64,000 nt of DNA from Chitinophaga pinensis (GTDB lineage: Bacteria > Bacteroidota > Bacteroidia > UKL13-3). Position numbers and translations under genes: made by a program. Where the stretch lies: assembly GCA_945898275.1 (NCBI GenBank), contig CAMDHZ010000007.1:1-64000 (forward strand), written 5' to 3'. Under the pieces are notes generated by a model. The model worked only from the letters and a program-made list of their open reading frames with translations. It had not been told where the DNA came from and ran no database searches. Positions 18,224 through 26,693 of the stretch are shown here, piece by piece (position 1 is the first letter of the stretch; the number at the start of each line of letters is the position of its first letter).

Positions 18224-18709
18224 TTATTCTTCAAACATTTTTATTGCTCGTTGTAAATTAGCATAAAAAGTAGTCGCTACACCCGTTTTATAGTGGCAAT
18301 GGTTGCTTATGGTTCCTGTTTCTTCGCACTTACAAGCAACAATTCTATTGTTTTCTAGAAAAAACCTGCAATTTTCACAAGCAACGGCAGAACACATTTT
18401 AAATACTGCATCTTCATTTAAAATGAAATAAATACCCTCTTGGTTCAAGTCAACTGCAGCTATTCTCTTTCTTCCTTGATAAGCGCAGGTTGCCACTAAG
18501 AAATATGTTTGCTGCATTTGTTCAATATGCAGTTCTGTAACTTTCGTGCCATCTCTAAATGTCCACTCAAAGGCTTTGGTAAGGTTTTTTTCACTTTCGG
18601 TCAATTCATAAACGCCATTGTTAACTTGGCCAATTTGAATTTTAGTAGATTGTGAAAAGCCATTTACCGAAACTAATAAGAAAATTGTTGTTAGTATAAT
18701 TTTTACCAT
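18224..18709 (-). CDS. small exported Cys-rich protein of unknown function
   Basis: From ATG 18709 the product is 161 residues with a signal peptide (MVKIILTTIFLLVSVNGFSQ) and a mature domain of about 140 residues. Several cysteines cluster late in the protein (FKMCSAVACENCRFFL, ACKCEETGTISNHCHY), giving a CxxxxCxxC pattern and then CxC...CxH that could bind metal or form disulfides. I do not recognise a family. The frame extends to 18802 in front of this start, but the extension would bury the signal peptide behind 31 residues and run past the purC start, so I reject it. Confidence 0.7.
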   Translation of the reverse strand: MVKIILTTIFLLVSVNGFSQSTKIQIGQVNNGVYELTESEKNLTKAFEWTFRDGTKVTELHIEQMQQTYFLVATCAYQGRKRIAAVDLNQEGIYFILNEDAVFKMCSAVACENCRFFLENNRIVACKCEETGTISNHCHYKTGVATTFYANLQRAIKMFEE

Positions 18710-18764
18710 TAAAACTAATTTATACACAAATGTAAACAAGCAAAAGCAATTCTGCAATTTGTTA

Positions 18765-18772
18765 TAAATTTG
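18765..18772 (+). promoter_or_regulatory. predicted -7 box (TAAATTTG) of purC
   Basis: Exact TAnnTTTG match ending 8 bp before the ATG of purC, which would give an mRNA with almost no leader. Confidence 0.45.
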
Positions 18773-18780
18773 TGCGCTAT

Positions 18781-19728
18781 ATGAGTGCATTAGTATCAAC
18801 AAGTTTCTCTTTGCCTAAACAAAGAAGTTTTTATAGAGGAAAAGTAAGAGATGTTTATAACATCAATAACCAATATTTAATCATGGTGGCATGTGACCGC
18901 ATTTCGGCCTTTGATGTTGTTTTACCTAAACCTATACCTTTTAAAGGCCAAGTTTTGAACCAAATTGCATCTCACTTTTTAGAATTAACTAAAGAATTAG
19001 TTCCAAATTGGCTTCTCAATTGCCCCGACCCAAATGTTAGCATTGGCTTGTGTTGTGAACCCTTTAAAGTTGAAATGGTTATTAGAGGGTATTTGAGCGG
19101 GCATGCATGGCGAGAATACAAGGCTGGCAAAAGGACTATTTGTGGTGTAACGATGCCAAATGGAATGAAAGAAAATGATAAATTCCCTGAACCTATCATT
19201 ACTCCAACAATAAAAGCAACTTCTGGTCATGATGAAGACATCTCAAGGGAAGAAATTATTAATACAGGGTTAGTATCAGAGCATAATTATTTAATTCTTG
19301 AAAATTATACTAGGAAACTATTTGAATTTGGAAGTGCATATGCTGCCAAACAAGGTTTGATTTTGGTTGATACCAAATATGAATTTGGGAGTTATAGTGG
19401 AGAAGTAATGTTAATGGATGAAATCCATACTCCTGATTCTAGTAGATATTTTTATGCTGACACTTATCAAGACATTCAGTTAAAAGACCAACAACAACGC
19501 CAACTTTCCAAAGAATTTGTAAGACAATGGCTTATTGAAAATGGCTTTCAAGGTTTAGAAGGTCAAGCAGCACCTGTGTTTCCAGATGATTTTATAGCAT
19601 TGGTAACCGAACGATACATTGAACTTTTCGAAAAAATTAGCGGAAAAAAATTTGAAAAGCAAAACTATGAAGGTATTGAACACCGCATTGAATCAAGTGT
19701 TATAGAATATATTAACAAGCTGAGTTGA
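18781..19728 (+). CDS. purC: phosphoribosylaminoimidazole-succinocarboxamide synthase (SAICAR synthetase)
   Basis: A 315-residue ATP-dependent ligase that joins aspartate to CAIR in de novo purine synthesis. Signatures: YRGKVRDVYNI at about 20 (ATP site), CDRISAFDVVLP, SGHDEDISREEI, and LVDTKYEFG with DEIHTPDSSRY for Mg2+ and substrate. Start is ATG 18781; an in-frame GTG at 18772 lies inside the predicted promoter box. The stop overlaps the TTG start of the next gene (TTGA), implying coupling. Confidence 0.95.
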   Translation: MSALVSTSFSLPKQRSFYRGKVRDVYNINNQYLIMVACDRISAFDVVLPKPIPFKGQVLNQIASHFLELTKELVPNWLLNCPDPNVSIGLCCEPFKVEMVIRGYLSGHAWREYKAGKRTICGVTMPNGMKENDKFPEPIITPTIKATSGHDEDISREEIINTGLVSEHNYLILENYTRKLFEFGSAYAAKQGLILVDTKYEFGSYSGEVMLMDEIHTPDSSRYFYADTYQDIQLKDQQQRQLSKEFVRQWLIENGFQGLEGQAAPVFPDDFIALVTERYIELFEKISGKKFEKQNYEGIEHRIESSVIEYINKLS

Positions 19729-20564
19729 ACTTATTTCTATTTTCCATAGGCATTAATACAGCCTATTTTCTAGCAGATTTATTTATCAAATTAGGCAGCT
19801 ATAATTATACCGCTGGTAGATTAGTTTTTTATCGCTCGATACTTACAGTGGCCATGTGCTTTTTATGGTTAATTTTTTCAGGACAAGCAAGTAACCCTCC
19901 CGCATTTAAAGAAATAGCTCAGTTAATTGGATGTGGAATTTTATGTGTAATTGGATTATACTTTTATGTAAAAGCTTTGCAAGGTTTACATTTTGTAAAT
20001 GTTTCAGTAGTTGGTATTTCAGGAGCATTAATTCATTACCTGTTAGGGGTATTTTTGAATCATGAAAGTTTCAACAATTGGTTTTATGTGGCAGCAATAT
20101 TATGTCTTCTAGGAATAAGTATTCAATGGCGTAAACAAACCTTACATAAAGGTTTAATAGATGCTTGCCTTAGTGCATTATTCTGGGGCTTTGGCTATGC
20201 CTTATTGAACATTCCGCTGCAAAATTCAAATGCTATTTGGGGCTCTTTTATTTTAGAAATATGTGCTTTGATACTTTCAGGTTTTTATATACTTCGGTTT
20301 GAACCAAAGAAAAAAATAAGCGAAAATAACCTTAAAGATTATCGACTAATACTTGTGGCATTATTTACAGTTCTAGGATCTGTTTGGATCAATTATGCTT
20401 ATCAAAAGTTTAACTTAAGTGCGTTAGGATTTATGCAGTTGGCATTTTTTCCTTATTCAATGCTCGCAGGTTATTTCCTTTTTAAGGAGCGATTATCAAA
20501 AATAGAATGGATAGGAAACAGCCTTGTATTTCTAGGTTTGATTATTTATTACCTATTTATTTAG
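19725..20564 (+). CDS. EamA/DMT-family transporter
   Basis: A 279-residue integral membrane protein with about ten hydrophobic segments in two repeats, as in the EamA (drug/metabolite transporter) family. Examples are LFLFSIGINTAYFLADLF at the N terminus, LIGCGILCVIGLYFYVKAL, and the C-terminal IGNSLVFLGLIIYYLFI. The substrate is unknown. It starts with TTG at 19725 inside the purC stop, so it depends on purC translation. The 3' end overlaps the convergent NAD(P)-binding gene by 8 bp. One exact palindrome copy lies in the cytoplasmic loop RFEPKKK. Confidence 0.85.
   Translation: MNLFLFSIGINTAYFLADLFIKLGSYNYTAGRLVFYRSILTVAMCFLWLIFSGQASNPPAFKEIAQLIGCGILCVIGLYFYVKALQGLHFVNVSVVGISGALIHYLLGVFLNHESFNNWFYVAAILCLLGISIQWRKQTLHKGLIDACLSALFWGFGYALLNIPLQNSNAIWGSFILEICALILSGFYILRFEPKKKISENNLKDYRLILVALFTVLGSVWINYAYQKFNLSALGFMQLAFFPYSMLAGYFLFKERLSKIEWIGNSLVFLGLIIYYLFI
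20296..20305 (+). repeat. iterated palindrome GGTTTGAACC, copy 4
   Basis: Exact copy inside the EamA gene, flanks CTTC and AAAG; codons C GG TTT GAA CC encode Arg-Phe-Glu-Pro, a frame different from most other copies. Confidence 0.8.
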
Positions 20565-21225
20565 CAGCATCTGCTAACTCAAAAATCTCATTATTTAGGA
20601 TTAGATTGTTGCCAATTTTTTCTGATAATGCAGCATGCATGAGAGCCTTTGCCACAGTTTCACCTTTTATTGCTTTGTATAATTTTAAAGGGCCAATAAA
20701 AATTGGGTTCATAACGCGCATAAGATATTGCGTAATAGTTTCTAATGGTCTCGATTCTAATCTATTCCCTAAAAGCAATGAAGGGCGTAATACAAAAACA
20801 GTTTTAAACCCAATCTTTTCAATGGCAACTTCCAATTCTGCTTTTAACCTGCTGTAAAAAATACTTGACTGAAGATTGGCTCCCATGGAACTTACCAGCA
20901 AAAAACTTTGAGCTCCATTTCTAAATGCAATTTCTGCAATCTGCAATGGAATATCAAAGTCTATACGCCTGTAGTTTTCCTTATCTGGAGTTTTAGCGCT
21001 GGTTGAACCCATGCAACAAAACACATGGTCTGCTACTATCTTATCTTCATAGTTTTTCAATTGGCTAAAGTCTAACATGATTTGAGTAAACTTTTCATGT
21101 TTGATTACCATATCTCTCCTAACCAAAACTATAACCTGAGTGTAATTTGGATTTTTAAGCAACTCAAAAACCAAATTTCTGCCAATTAATCCTGTAGCCC
21201 CAATAACTAATGCAATTTTCCCCAT
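20557..21225 (-). CDS. NAD(P)-binding atypical SDR (NmrA/HTATIP2-like), intact paralogue
   Basis: A 222-residue Rossmann protein. It starts with the dinucleotide motif GATGLIGRNLV, has HVFCCMGSTSAK, the SDR-type Ser in LLVSSMGAN and Tyr-x-x-x-Lys in YSRLK, then RPSLLLG. This matches extended/atypical SDR proteins of the NmrA or HTATIP2 (TIP30) type; substrate unknown. ATG 21225 is chosen because the Rossmann fold starts directly there; the frame extends to 21270 inside the upstream gene. The upstream gene is a paralogue whose stop lies 1 bp before this start. Confidence 0.85.
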   Translation of the reverse strand: MGKIALVIGATGLIGRNLVFELLKNPNYTQVIVLVRRDMVIKHEKFTQIMLDFSQLKNYEDKIVADHVFCCMGSTSAKTPDKENYRRIDFDIPLQIAEIAFRNGAQSFLLVSSMGANLQSSIFYSRLKAELEVAIEKIGFKTVFVLRPSLLLGNRLESRPLETITQYLMRVMNPIFIGPLKLYKAIKGETVAKALMHAALSEKIGNNLILNNEIFELADAAK

Positions 21226-21226
21226 T

Positions 21227-21874
21227 TTAGATATCTTTAGGTAAGAATTCCCTTCTAGAGGAATCATCATTTACGGCAGCAAAGACCATTCTTTCTGCCA
21301 ATATGTTTGCTGGGGTCGTAAATATTTTATCGTAGAAACCTAAGCCTACTTTGTTCAAGACCCCTCCAAAAGTTTTCTTAAAATTATAAGTGCTGTTGTC
21401 AATTCTAACAGAACTGCTAATTCCATTTACCTTAAAAACATATAATTTAGTAAAAGGAAGTTTCTCTATTTCTTGCTGAAGTTGGCCACGCAATTTAAAC
21501 ATTGGGTTAATTGAATGGGTACTTGCTTTGGTATTATTGAGAAGGAAAAAGTTTTTTACTCCTGCCTCATTTGCAAGTTTAGCAATCTCTAAAGGAACAT
21601 CAAACTCAAATTGATCAGCATCTTTTAAGCCAGTAGTATTGATGAATTCTTTGCCTAACAAACAAAACACATCGTCAACTTCTTCAAAAGCAAACTTAGT
21701 ATCCTCAATTCTGGAAAAGTCAACTAAAACACTTTGAATGTGAATATTCTTAAAGCGCCTGCTTTCTCGACGTGTTAGGATAACAACCTTTTTATAATGC
21801 CTATTATTAAGCAAGTTTTCAAGCAGTGCTTGTCCAATAGAGCCTGAAATTCCAACGATTAGAGCATTACGCAT
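21227..21874 (-). CDS. NAD(P)-binding atypical SDR paralogue with altered catalytic residues
   Basis: A 215-residue paralogue of the next gene, recognisable from GISGSIGQALLENLL, KVVILTRRESRRFKN and DVFCLLGKE. The nucleotide motif is kept as GxSGxxG. The SDR Ser position reads FLLNNTKAS rather than FLLVSSMGA, and the Tyr-x-x-x-Lys position reads MFKLRGQ rather than FYSRLKAE, so the usual Ser, Tyr and Lys appear lost. It may bind a nucleotide without being a dehydrogenase. The pair looks like a tandem duplication that diverged, expressed from this gene. Confidence 0.8.
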   Translation of the reverse strand: MRNALIVGISGSIGQALLENLLNNRHYKKVVILTRRESRRFKNIHIQSVLVDFSRIEDTKFAFEEVDDVFCLLGKEFINTTGLKDADQFEFDVPLEIAKLANEAGVKNFFLLNNTKASTHSINPMFKLRGQLQQEIEKLPFTKLYVFKVNGISSSVRIDNSTYNFKKTFGGVLNKVGLGFYDKIFTTPANILAERMVFAAVNDDSSRREFLPKDI

Positions 21875-21984
21875 AGTTACGAATAAAGGGTATTTTTACG
21901 CAAATAGCAAGTTTAAAATTTTGCCTATTCAATAAAAATACTAATTTCTTAATCTGGTTTAAGGTTTAACTTTAGGTTCAAACT

Positions 21985-21992
21985 TAGCTTTG
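21985..21992 (+). promoter_or_regulatory. predicted -7 box (TAGCTTTG) of the YceI gene
   Basis: Exact TAnnTTTG match 17 bp before the ATG. A one-mismatch copy of the iterated palindrome (GGTTCAAACT, 21975-21984) abuts it on the upstream side. Confidence 0.45.
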
Positions 21993-22008
21993 AATAAATT
22001 TTTAAACC

Positions 22009-22539
22009 ATGAGCAATAACAGTAAATGGGTATTAGACCCAACACACAGTGAAATTTTATTTAAGGTAAAACACCTTATGATTACAAATGTAAAAGGTGA
22101 ATTTAGAAAGTTTTCAGCAAGTATTGCTGGGGAAGATTTTCAAAACTCACCAATTGAAGTTAGTATCGATGCCAGCAGCATTTTCACAAATGAAGAAAAT
22201 AGAGATGGCCATTTAAAAGGGGCTGATTTCTTTGATGTTGAAAATCATAAAGAATTAACGTTTAAAAGCACCTCGGTAATTAAAATTGATGCTGAAAACT
22301 ATAAATTAAACGGCATTTTAACCATTAAAGGAATCAATAAAGAAATTTCGTTAGACTTAGAATTTGGGGGTATTAACAAAGATCCTTGGGGTAACCAAAA
22401 AGCTGGTTTTTCAGTGAATGGAAAAATCAATAGAAAAGATTGGGAGCTAAATTGGAATGCACCGCTGGAAACTGGAGGTTTTTTAGTAAGTGAAGAAGTT
22501 ACATTAATGGCTGAAGTTCAGTTTGTAAAGCAAGCATAA
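22009..22539 (+). CDS. YceI-family lipid-binding protein, cytoplasmic form
   Basis: A 176-residue lipocalin-like YceI protein: WVLDPTHSEILFKVKHLMI at the start, VKGEFRKFSASI, HLKGADFFDVENHKELTFKS, LTIKGINKEISLDLEF and GFSVNGKINRKDWELNW. Family members bind isoprenoid chains; the role in Bacteroidota is not fixed. It lacks a signal peptide, so it should be cytoplasmic. Single-gene unit with its own promoter box and a strong terminator at 22559-22598. Confidence 0.9.
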   Translation: MSNNSKWVLDPTHSEILFKVKHLMITNVKGEFRKFSASIAGEDFQNSPIEVSIDASSIFTNEENRDGHLKGADFFDVENHKELTFKSTSVIKIDAENYKLNGILTIKGINKEISLDLEFGGINKDPWGNQKAGFSVNGKINRKDWELNWNAPLETGGFLVSEEVTLMAEVQFVKQA

Positions 22540-22558
22540 TTGGTTTAAGGCTTTTAAA

Positions 22559-22598
22559 AATGCTGTCATAGGTAAATACTATGACAGCATTTTTTTTA
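22559..22598 (+). terminator. Rho-independent terminator after the YceI gene
   Basis: A perfect 13-bp stem (AATGCTGTCATAG / CTATGACAGCATT), loop GTAAATA, then a run of T. Confidence 0.95.
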
Positions 22599-22720
22599 GA
22601 TTTAATCTAGGGTCAAAAAATGTGTGAAATATGCAACAAATTTATTTAATTGAGTAAAGCCCAAGGAGAAATCAAAATCTACATTTGATAACTCGTAAAC
22701 ACTTTACAAATAAATAAATT

Positions 22721-22987
22721 ATGAAAAAGCAACTAACAATTTATCTATATGGAATCTCAATCATACTATGCGGATTGTTTCTATTATTCTCAAAAAACAC
22801 GGCTTTTGAACTTATCAAGAATAGCCTAGGAATTACTTTATTAGCTGGTGCCCTATTGGCTTTTATTTCTGCTTTTGCAAGAGAAAGAAAACAAGTACAA
22901 TTTGCCTATCATGAAATGCATGCCATTGCGATGATGGTTTATGGTATTTTTAATAAAAGAAATTTTAAACTAATTATACGACCCTAA
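22721..22987 (+). CDS. small membrane protein, possibly a truncated HdeD/DUF308-like protein
   Basis: An 88-residue protein with two clear membrane helices (YGISIILCGLFLLFS and LGITLLAGALLAFISAFA) and a third hydrophobic segment around HAIAMMVYGIF that stops abruptly at NKRNFKLIIRP. The alternating helices and the REKQ-type loop recall DUF308-like membrane proteins, which are about twice as long, so this may be the remaining N-terminal half. That family assignment is weak. The stop shares 4 bp (CTAA) with the stop of the convergent histidine kinase gene. It has no clear promoter box. Confidence 0.55.
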   Translation: MKKQLTIYLYGISIILCGLFLLFSKNTAFELIKNSLGITLLAGALLAFISAFARERKQVQFAYHEMHAIAMMVYGIFNKRNFKLIIRP

Positions 22988-24948
22988 TGTTCCATTTTTA
23001 CTTCAAAAAACACCATTGTCCCTTTATTTAGCTCGCTTTCAATTCCTATTTTGCCGCCTGCCTCTTCGATGTATTCTTTACAAAGTAACAAACCTAAACC
23101 TGTACCCTTCTCATTTTTTGTTCCAAAGGTTGTATAATGTTCAAAAGGTGAAAAAACCTTTTTAGTAGCTTCCGCTGACATTCCTAATCCTGTATCTTGT
23201 ACGTTTATCCTTATATAACCAGCCCTTTCAGCGGCTGAAACACTTAAAATAATTTTCCCACCTTCGTAGGTAAATTTGATAGCGTTGCTGATTAAATTTC
23301 TTAGAATTAACTGCAATTGATTCTTGTCAAAATACACAATTACCCGTTCATTAATATGATTTTGCAGACTTATATTCTTCTCTCCCAATTGTATTCTATA
23401 CAATTCCATCATTTCTTGAATAGGTTTTCTTAAATCAAAAATTTCTGGTTCACTTCTAACCCCAGTTAGCTGACTTCTCGACCAATTTAATAAATTCTCT
23501 AAAGTAAGATTTAGGGTATCTACATTCTTGCTTATACTTCCTAATGATTTCTTTAATTCCTCATAGGTTAAATCATCATCAGCAACCCAATTTAAAACAG
23601 TACTTAATGATTTTATTGGTGCCCTTAAATCATGCGCAATAATCGAAAAAACTTTATCCTTAATTAAATTACTTTCATATAATTCGGCTGCTTGTTCTTC
23701 CAATAAAGTGGTTCTTTCAACAATTATGCTAGATTGATTTTGATTAACCTTTGTCAAGGATTCAGTTAATAACTCAACTTCTTTAAAAGATTTGGAAAAT
23801 AAACGCGTAATAGTCAATGCTTGAATAGTGGAAAAAATGAAAATTGAAGCTGGTAGTAAATAAACAAAATTGATTATCCCTTGACTATGCAAAATATCAT
23901 TCAAACCAGCAAAAAACGTAATTAAATATGCACCTCCAACCCAATTTGCAAATGGCCTTTTGTTGACCATTATCTTTATAATTAAATTTAAAAAATAAAG
24001 CAACAGTAAGACACAAACAAATAAGTAAGTTGGAATTAGGTAAGACGTTATGGCAACTGGAAGTAAACTAAAAAACACTGTAAATGTAGATTGTAGCCAT
24101 AAAATTCCTGAAACTACCTTTCGGTTTAAATCCCTTGGATACATACTATAGATATACAGCATACCAAAAAGTAAAATCAAAACTAGAGAAGTAAATTCTA
24201 TCCTAACTACAATTTCCCAAGGAAAATTTGAACTTACTTGTTTGATTAATATAATCCCTGAAGAACTAATTCTTAGTGCCGCAGACAAACATAATAAAGC
24301 AAAATATAAGGAACTTTTTTCCTTAGTTCTAACATAATAAAAGGCAACAAAGTAAAAAAACAAAACAAATAATGAACCACTTAAAAAGGCTGCAGTAATT
24401 ATTTCAATATTAGTTTTTTCATCTACTATAGAAGATTTACCTATATAAGGCATATACCAAATTCCTCCTTGCCTATAATGAAAGTTAGAAACTTGCAAGG
24501 CTATTTCTAAGGTATCGGATGGGGTTTCAAAATGAAAATCCCCTGGGGCAAAATCTGGTTTTGATTCATCTTCAATGATTCCAAACTTTCCTGCCGATGC
24601 TTCTAAACTCCCATTAATATACAATTGATAATTTGTCCCAATGGCATACAATTTAATCGATAAACTTAACTCAGAAAGCTTGTCTTGATGAATTCTACAA
24701 ACATAAGTACCATATCCGATTTCTTTATTCCCAGAACTTCCCCAACTTCCTGGCACCTCACAATCTGCTCCTCCCAAATAATTCGACTGCTTTACCTGGT
24801 CGTAAGTTTTGCCATAAAACAACTTCCAATAAGAACTACCCAAGGGCAAAGGTTCTTTAGAAAAATCAGAAACAATTGCTTTTGAAGGTTGTGAAAACCC
24901 ATAAAAGCAGTTTAATTGTATAAAAATAAATAGAATTAAAATTCTCAA
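22984..24948 (-). CDS. sensor histidine kinase with 7TM-DISM-type sensor
   Basis: A 654-residue membrane kinase. Signal peptide about 1-19 (ends YGFSQ); a periplasmic beta-sandwich sensor to about 180; seven or so TM helices between 183 and 385 (7TMR-DISM-like); a short coiled coil (390-430); HisKA with the phospho-acceptor His439 in SIIAHDLRAP; HATPase with N box LISNAIKFTYEGG, G1 DTGLGMS, F box FSPFEHYTTFG and G2 GTGLGLLLCKEY. It ends after the kinase domain with no receiver. The periplasmic part may sense a sugar-like ligand, as in other DISM receptors. No cognate regulator is adjacent. Confidence 0.92.
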   Translation of the reverse strand: MRILILFIFIQLNCFYGFSQPSKAIVSDFSKEPLPLGSSYWKLFYGKTYDQVKQSNYLGGADCEVPGSWGSSGNKEIGYGTYVCRIHQDKLSELSLSIKLYAIGTNYQLYINGSLEASAGKFGIIEDESKPDFAPGDFHFETPSDTLEIALQVSNFHYRQGGIWYMPYIGKSSIVDEKTNIEIITAAFLSGSLFVLFFYFVAFYYVRTKEKSSLYFALLCLSAALRISSSGIILIKQVSSNFPWEIVVRIEFTSLVLILLFGMLYIYSMYPRDLNRKVVSGILWLQSTFTVFFSLLPVAITSYLIPTYLFVCVLLLLYFLNLIIKIMVNKRPFANWVGGAYLITFFAGLNDILHSQGIINFVYLLPASIFIFSTIQALTITRLFSKSFKEVELLTESLTKVNQNQSSIIVERTTLLEEQAAELYESNLIKDKVFSIIAHDLRAPIKSLSTVLNWVADDDLTYEELKKSLGSISKNVDTLNLTLENLLNWSRSQLTGVRSEPEIFDLRKPIQEMMELYRIQLGEKNISLQNHINERVIVYFDKNQLQLILRNLISNAIKFTYEGGKIILSVSAAERAGYIRINVQDTGLGMSAEATKKVFSPFEHYTTFGTKNEKGTGLGLLLCKEYIEEAGGKIGIESELNKGTMVFFEVKMEH

Positions 24949-25029
24949 AATGAAGTGTCAATTTGTATCAAAGCCATTGCAATTAAATAAAAATTGTCGA
25001 CTTAAACCTTATTTTATTACTTCGTATTT

Positions 25030-25782
25030 GTGTCAAATATGTTTTTTGAAGAGTTTAATGCATTTTGGGATGCCGAAATTGCAACAGGAGATTGTGCTTG
25101 GGTTCATGGCTATTTAGTATTTTCAACAACCCACTATTCGTTCTGCTTGCTTCCGTATTCATCCTATTCAGACCCTAATCGACTAACAAACTGCTACTTA
25201 GTCTTCGAAGATTTATGGCATTCAAAAAACAACTTGGTTAAAAGTAGAATAAAAAGTATTATTGGTTTGAACCAAAAAAAGCACGCACGTCAATCTATAT
25301 TGAATATACTTACTAAGCCTCAAGCAGATGCTTTTTTTGAGAAAAATCACCTTTTAGGCCCTTGTAATAGTGGAGTTAAAATGGGCTTATTTATGCAAGA
25401 TGAATGTTATGCAGCTATGGCTTGGAGCAAACCTCGCGTATTTATTGATAAACAGGTTTATTACCACTCCTATGAAATGGTAAGATTTGCTACAAAAATG
25501 AATTTCACAGTAAACGGGGCATTAAGTAAACTATTTAAAGGATTTATTTTGCATAAACATCCAGTACACTTAATGACTTACACAGACAATGATTGGGGAA
25601 ATGCTGATTCGTTTTCAAAACTTGGCTTTATCAAAGTTGGTTCAAGCCAAAACCTAAATTTTTGGGTTGAACCCAACACCCATGAAAGAAAATACAATCT
25701 CGCTTCAAATGAAAATCCTATAGATTTTATTAAGGGCTTTAATACAGGAAATACAAAATGGATAGCAGACTTTACAATTTAA
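25030..25782 (+). CDS. Mom/GNAT-like protein of unknown function
   Basis: A 250-residue soluble protein. Starts at GTG 25030 or ATG 25039. The C-terminal two thirds read like an acetyltransferase-type fold seen in Mom-like and phage/homing-associated proteins: FFEKNHLLGPCNSGVKMGLF, AAMAWSKPR, YEMVRFATKMNFTVNGALSKLFKGF, HLMTYTDNDWGNADSFSKLGFIKVG. The tract YEMVRF...GALSKLFK...TYTD is the most diagnostic part. Function is unknown. Its 3' end overlaps the miaA start by 25 bp, so its expression is coupled to a tRNA-modifying enzyme. One exact palindrome copy lies in GLNQKK. Confidence 0.6.
   Translation: MSNMFFEEFNAFWDAEIATGDCAWVHGYLVFSTTHYSFCLLPYSSYSDPNRLTNCYLVFEDLWHSKNNLVKSRIKSIIGLNQKKHARQSILNILTKPQADAFFEKNHLLGPCNSGVKMGLFMQDECYAAMAWSKPRVFIDKQVYYHSYEMVRFATKMNFTVNGALSKLFKGFILHKHPVHLMTYTDNDWGNADSFSKLGFIKVGSSQNLNFWVEPNTHERKYNLASNENPIDFIKGFNTGNTKWIADFTI
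25264..25273 (+). repeat. iterated palindrome GGTTTGAACC, copy 5
   Basis: Exact copy in the Mom/GNAT-like gene; codons GGT TTG AAC C encode Gly-Leu-Asn. A one-mismatch copy (GGTTCAAGCC) occurs in the same gene at 25639. Confidence 0.8.
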
Positions 25783-26693
25783 TTCTTGAAGCTAAAGAAA
25801 CTGCTCTGATACTTGTTCTGGGGCCTACCGCTAGCGGAAAAACACGATTTGCCATTAAACTTGCTCAGATTTTAAATGGCGAAATCATTAGTGCTGACTC
25901 ACGCCAAGTTTACAAAAACATGGATATTGGTACTGGAAAAGACTTATTTGAATACAAAAATGCAGCTATCGAATATCACTTAATTGATGCACTTGAAGCA
26001 GGACAAAAGTATAACTTACAGCAATTTCAATTGGATTACAATATTGCTCTCGAAAAAATTAAAAACCAATCTAAAAAGCCAATTCTATGCGGAGGAAGTG
26101 GCTTGTATTTAGAAGCAGCAATTGCCCCAAAGCTAAATACCCAAATTCCAGAAAACCCTAGCTTTAGAGCAACTTTGCAGAGCAGAACACTTGCGGAATT
26201 AAACCAAATTTGGGTCGAACTAAAACAAGATAAAAGACAAAATTACCCAGATTTAAGTACACATAAAAGAGCAATTCGCGCCATAGAAATTGCACAGTTT
26301 TTAATTGATAATCCAGCTTTCAATTTTGCAACAAGAACAATCGATAAATATCTTGTTTTTGGTATTGAACCTACCTTAAATCAAAGACGCAAAAACATTG
26401 AAGTTAGACTTCAATCACGGCTAAAAAATGGAATGATTGAAGAAGTTGAATCCCTTGTAAAAGCAGGTTTAAGTAAAGAGGAATTAATTTATTATGGACT
26501 AGAATACAAATACTTAGCACTGTATTTATATGGGCATTTAACTTTTGAACAAATGTATCAACAACTATTAATTGCAATTCAGCAATTTGCTAAGCGACAG
26601 ATGACCTATTTCAGAAAAATGGAAAAAGAGGGTATCAAAATCAATTGGTTCAAACCGGAAGAAATAAATGAAATCTATGACTACCAAGGATAA
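25758..26693 (+). CDS. miaA: tRNA dimethylallyltransferase
   Basis: A 311-residue enzyme that adds dimethylallyl to N6 of A37 in tRNAs reading UNN codons. The P-loop GPTASGKT lies near residue 22, followed by GEIISADSRQVYKNMDIGTGK and GGSGLYLEA. Start ATG 25758 lies inside the preceding gene (25-bp overlap), and the 3' end overlaps the next gene by 26 bp, so the three genes form one compact unit. An exact palindrome copy near the 3' end encodes WFKPEE. Confidence 0.95.
   Translation: MDSRLYNLILEAKETALILVLGPTASGKTRFAIKLAQILNGEIISADSRQVYKNMDIGTGKDLFEYKNAAIEYHLIDALEAGQKYNLQQFQLDYNIALEKIKNQSKKPILCGGSGLYLEAAIAPKLNTQIPENPSFRATLQSRTLAELNQIWVELKQDKRQNYPDLSTHKRAIRAIEIAQFLIDNPAFNFATRTIDKYLVFGIEPTLNQRRKNIEVRLQSRLKNGMIEEVESLVKAGLSKEELIYYGLEYKYLALYLYGHLTFEQMYQQLLIAIQQFAKRQMTYFRKMEKEGIKINWFKPEEINEIYDYQG
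26647..26656 (-). repeat. iterated palindrome GGTTTGAACC, copy 6
   Basis: Reads GGTTCAAACC on the plus strand, inside miaA; codons T GG TTC AAA CC encode Trp-Phe-Lys-Pro. Confidence 0.8.
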
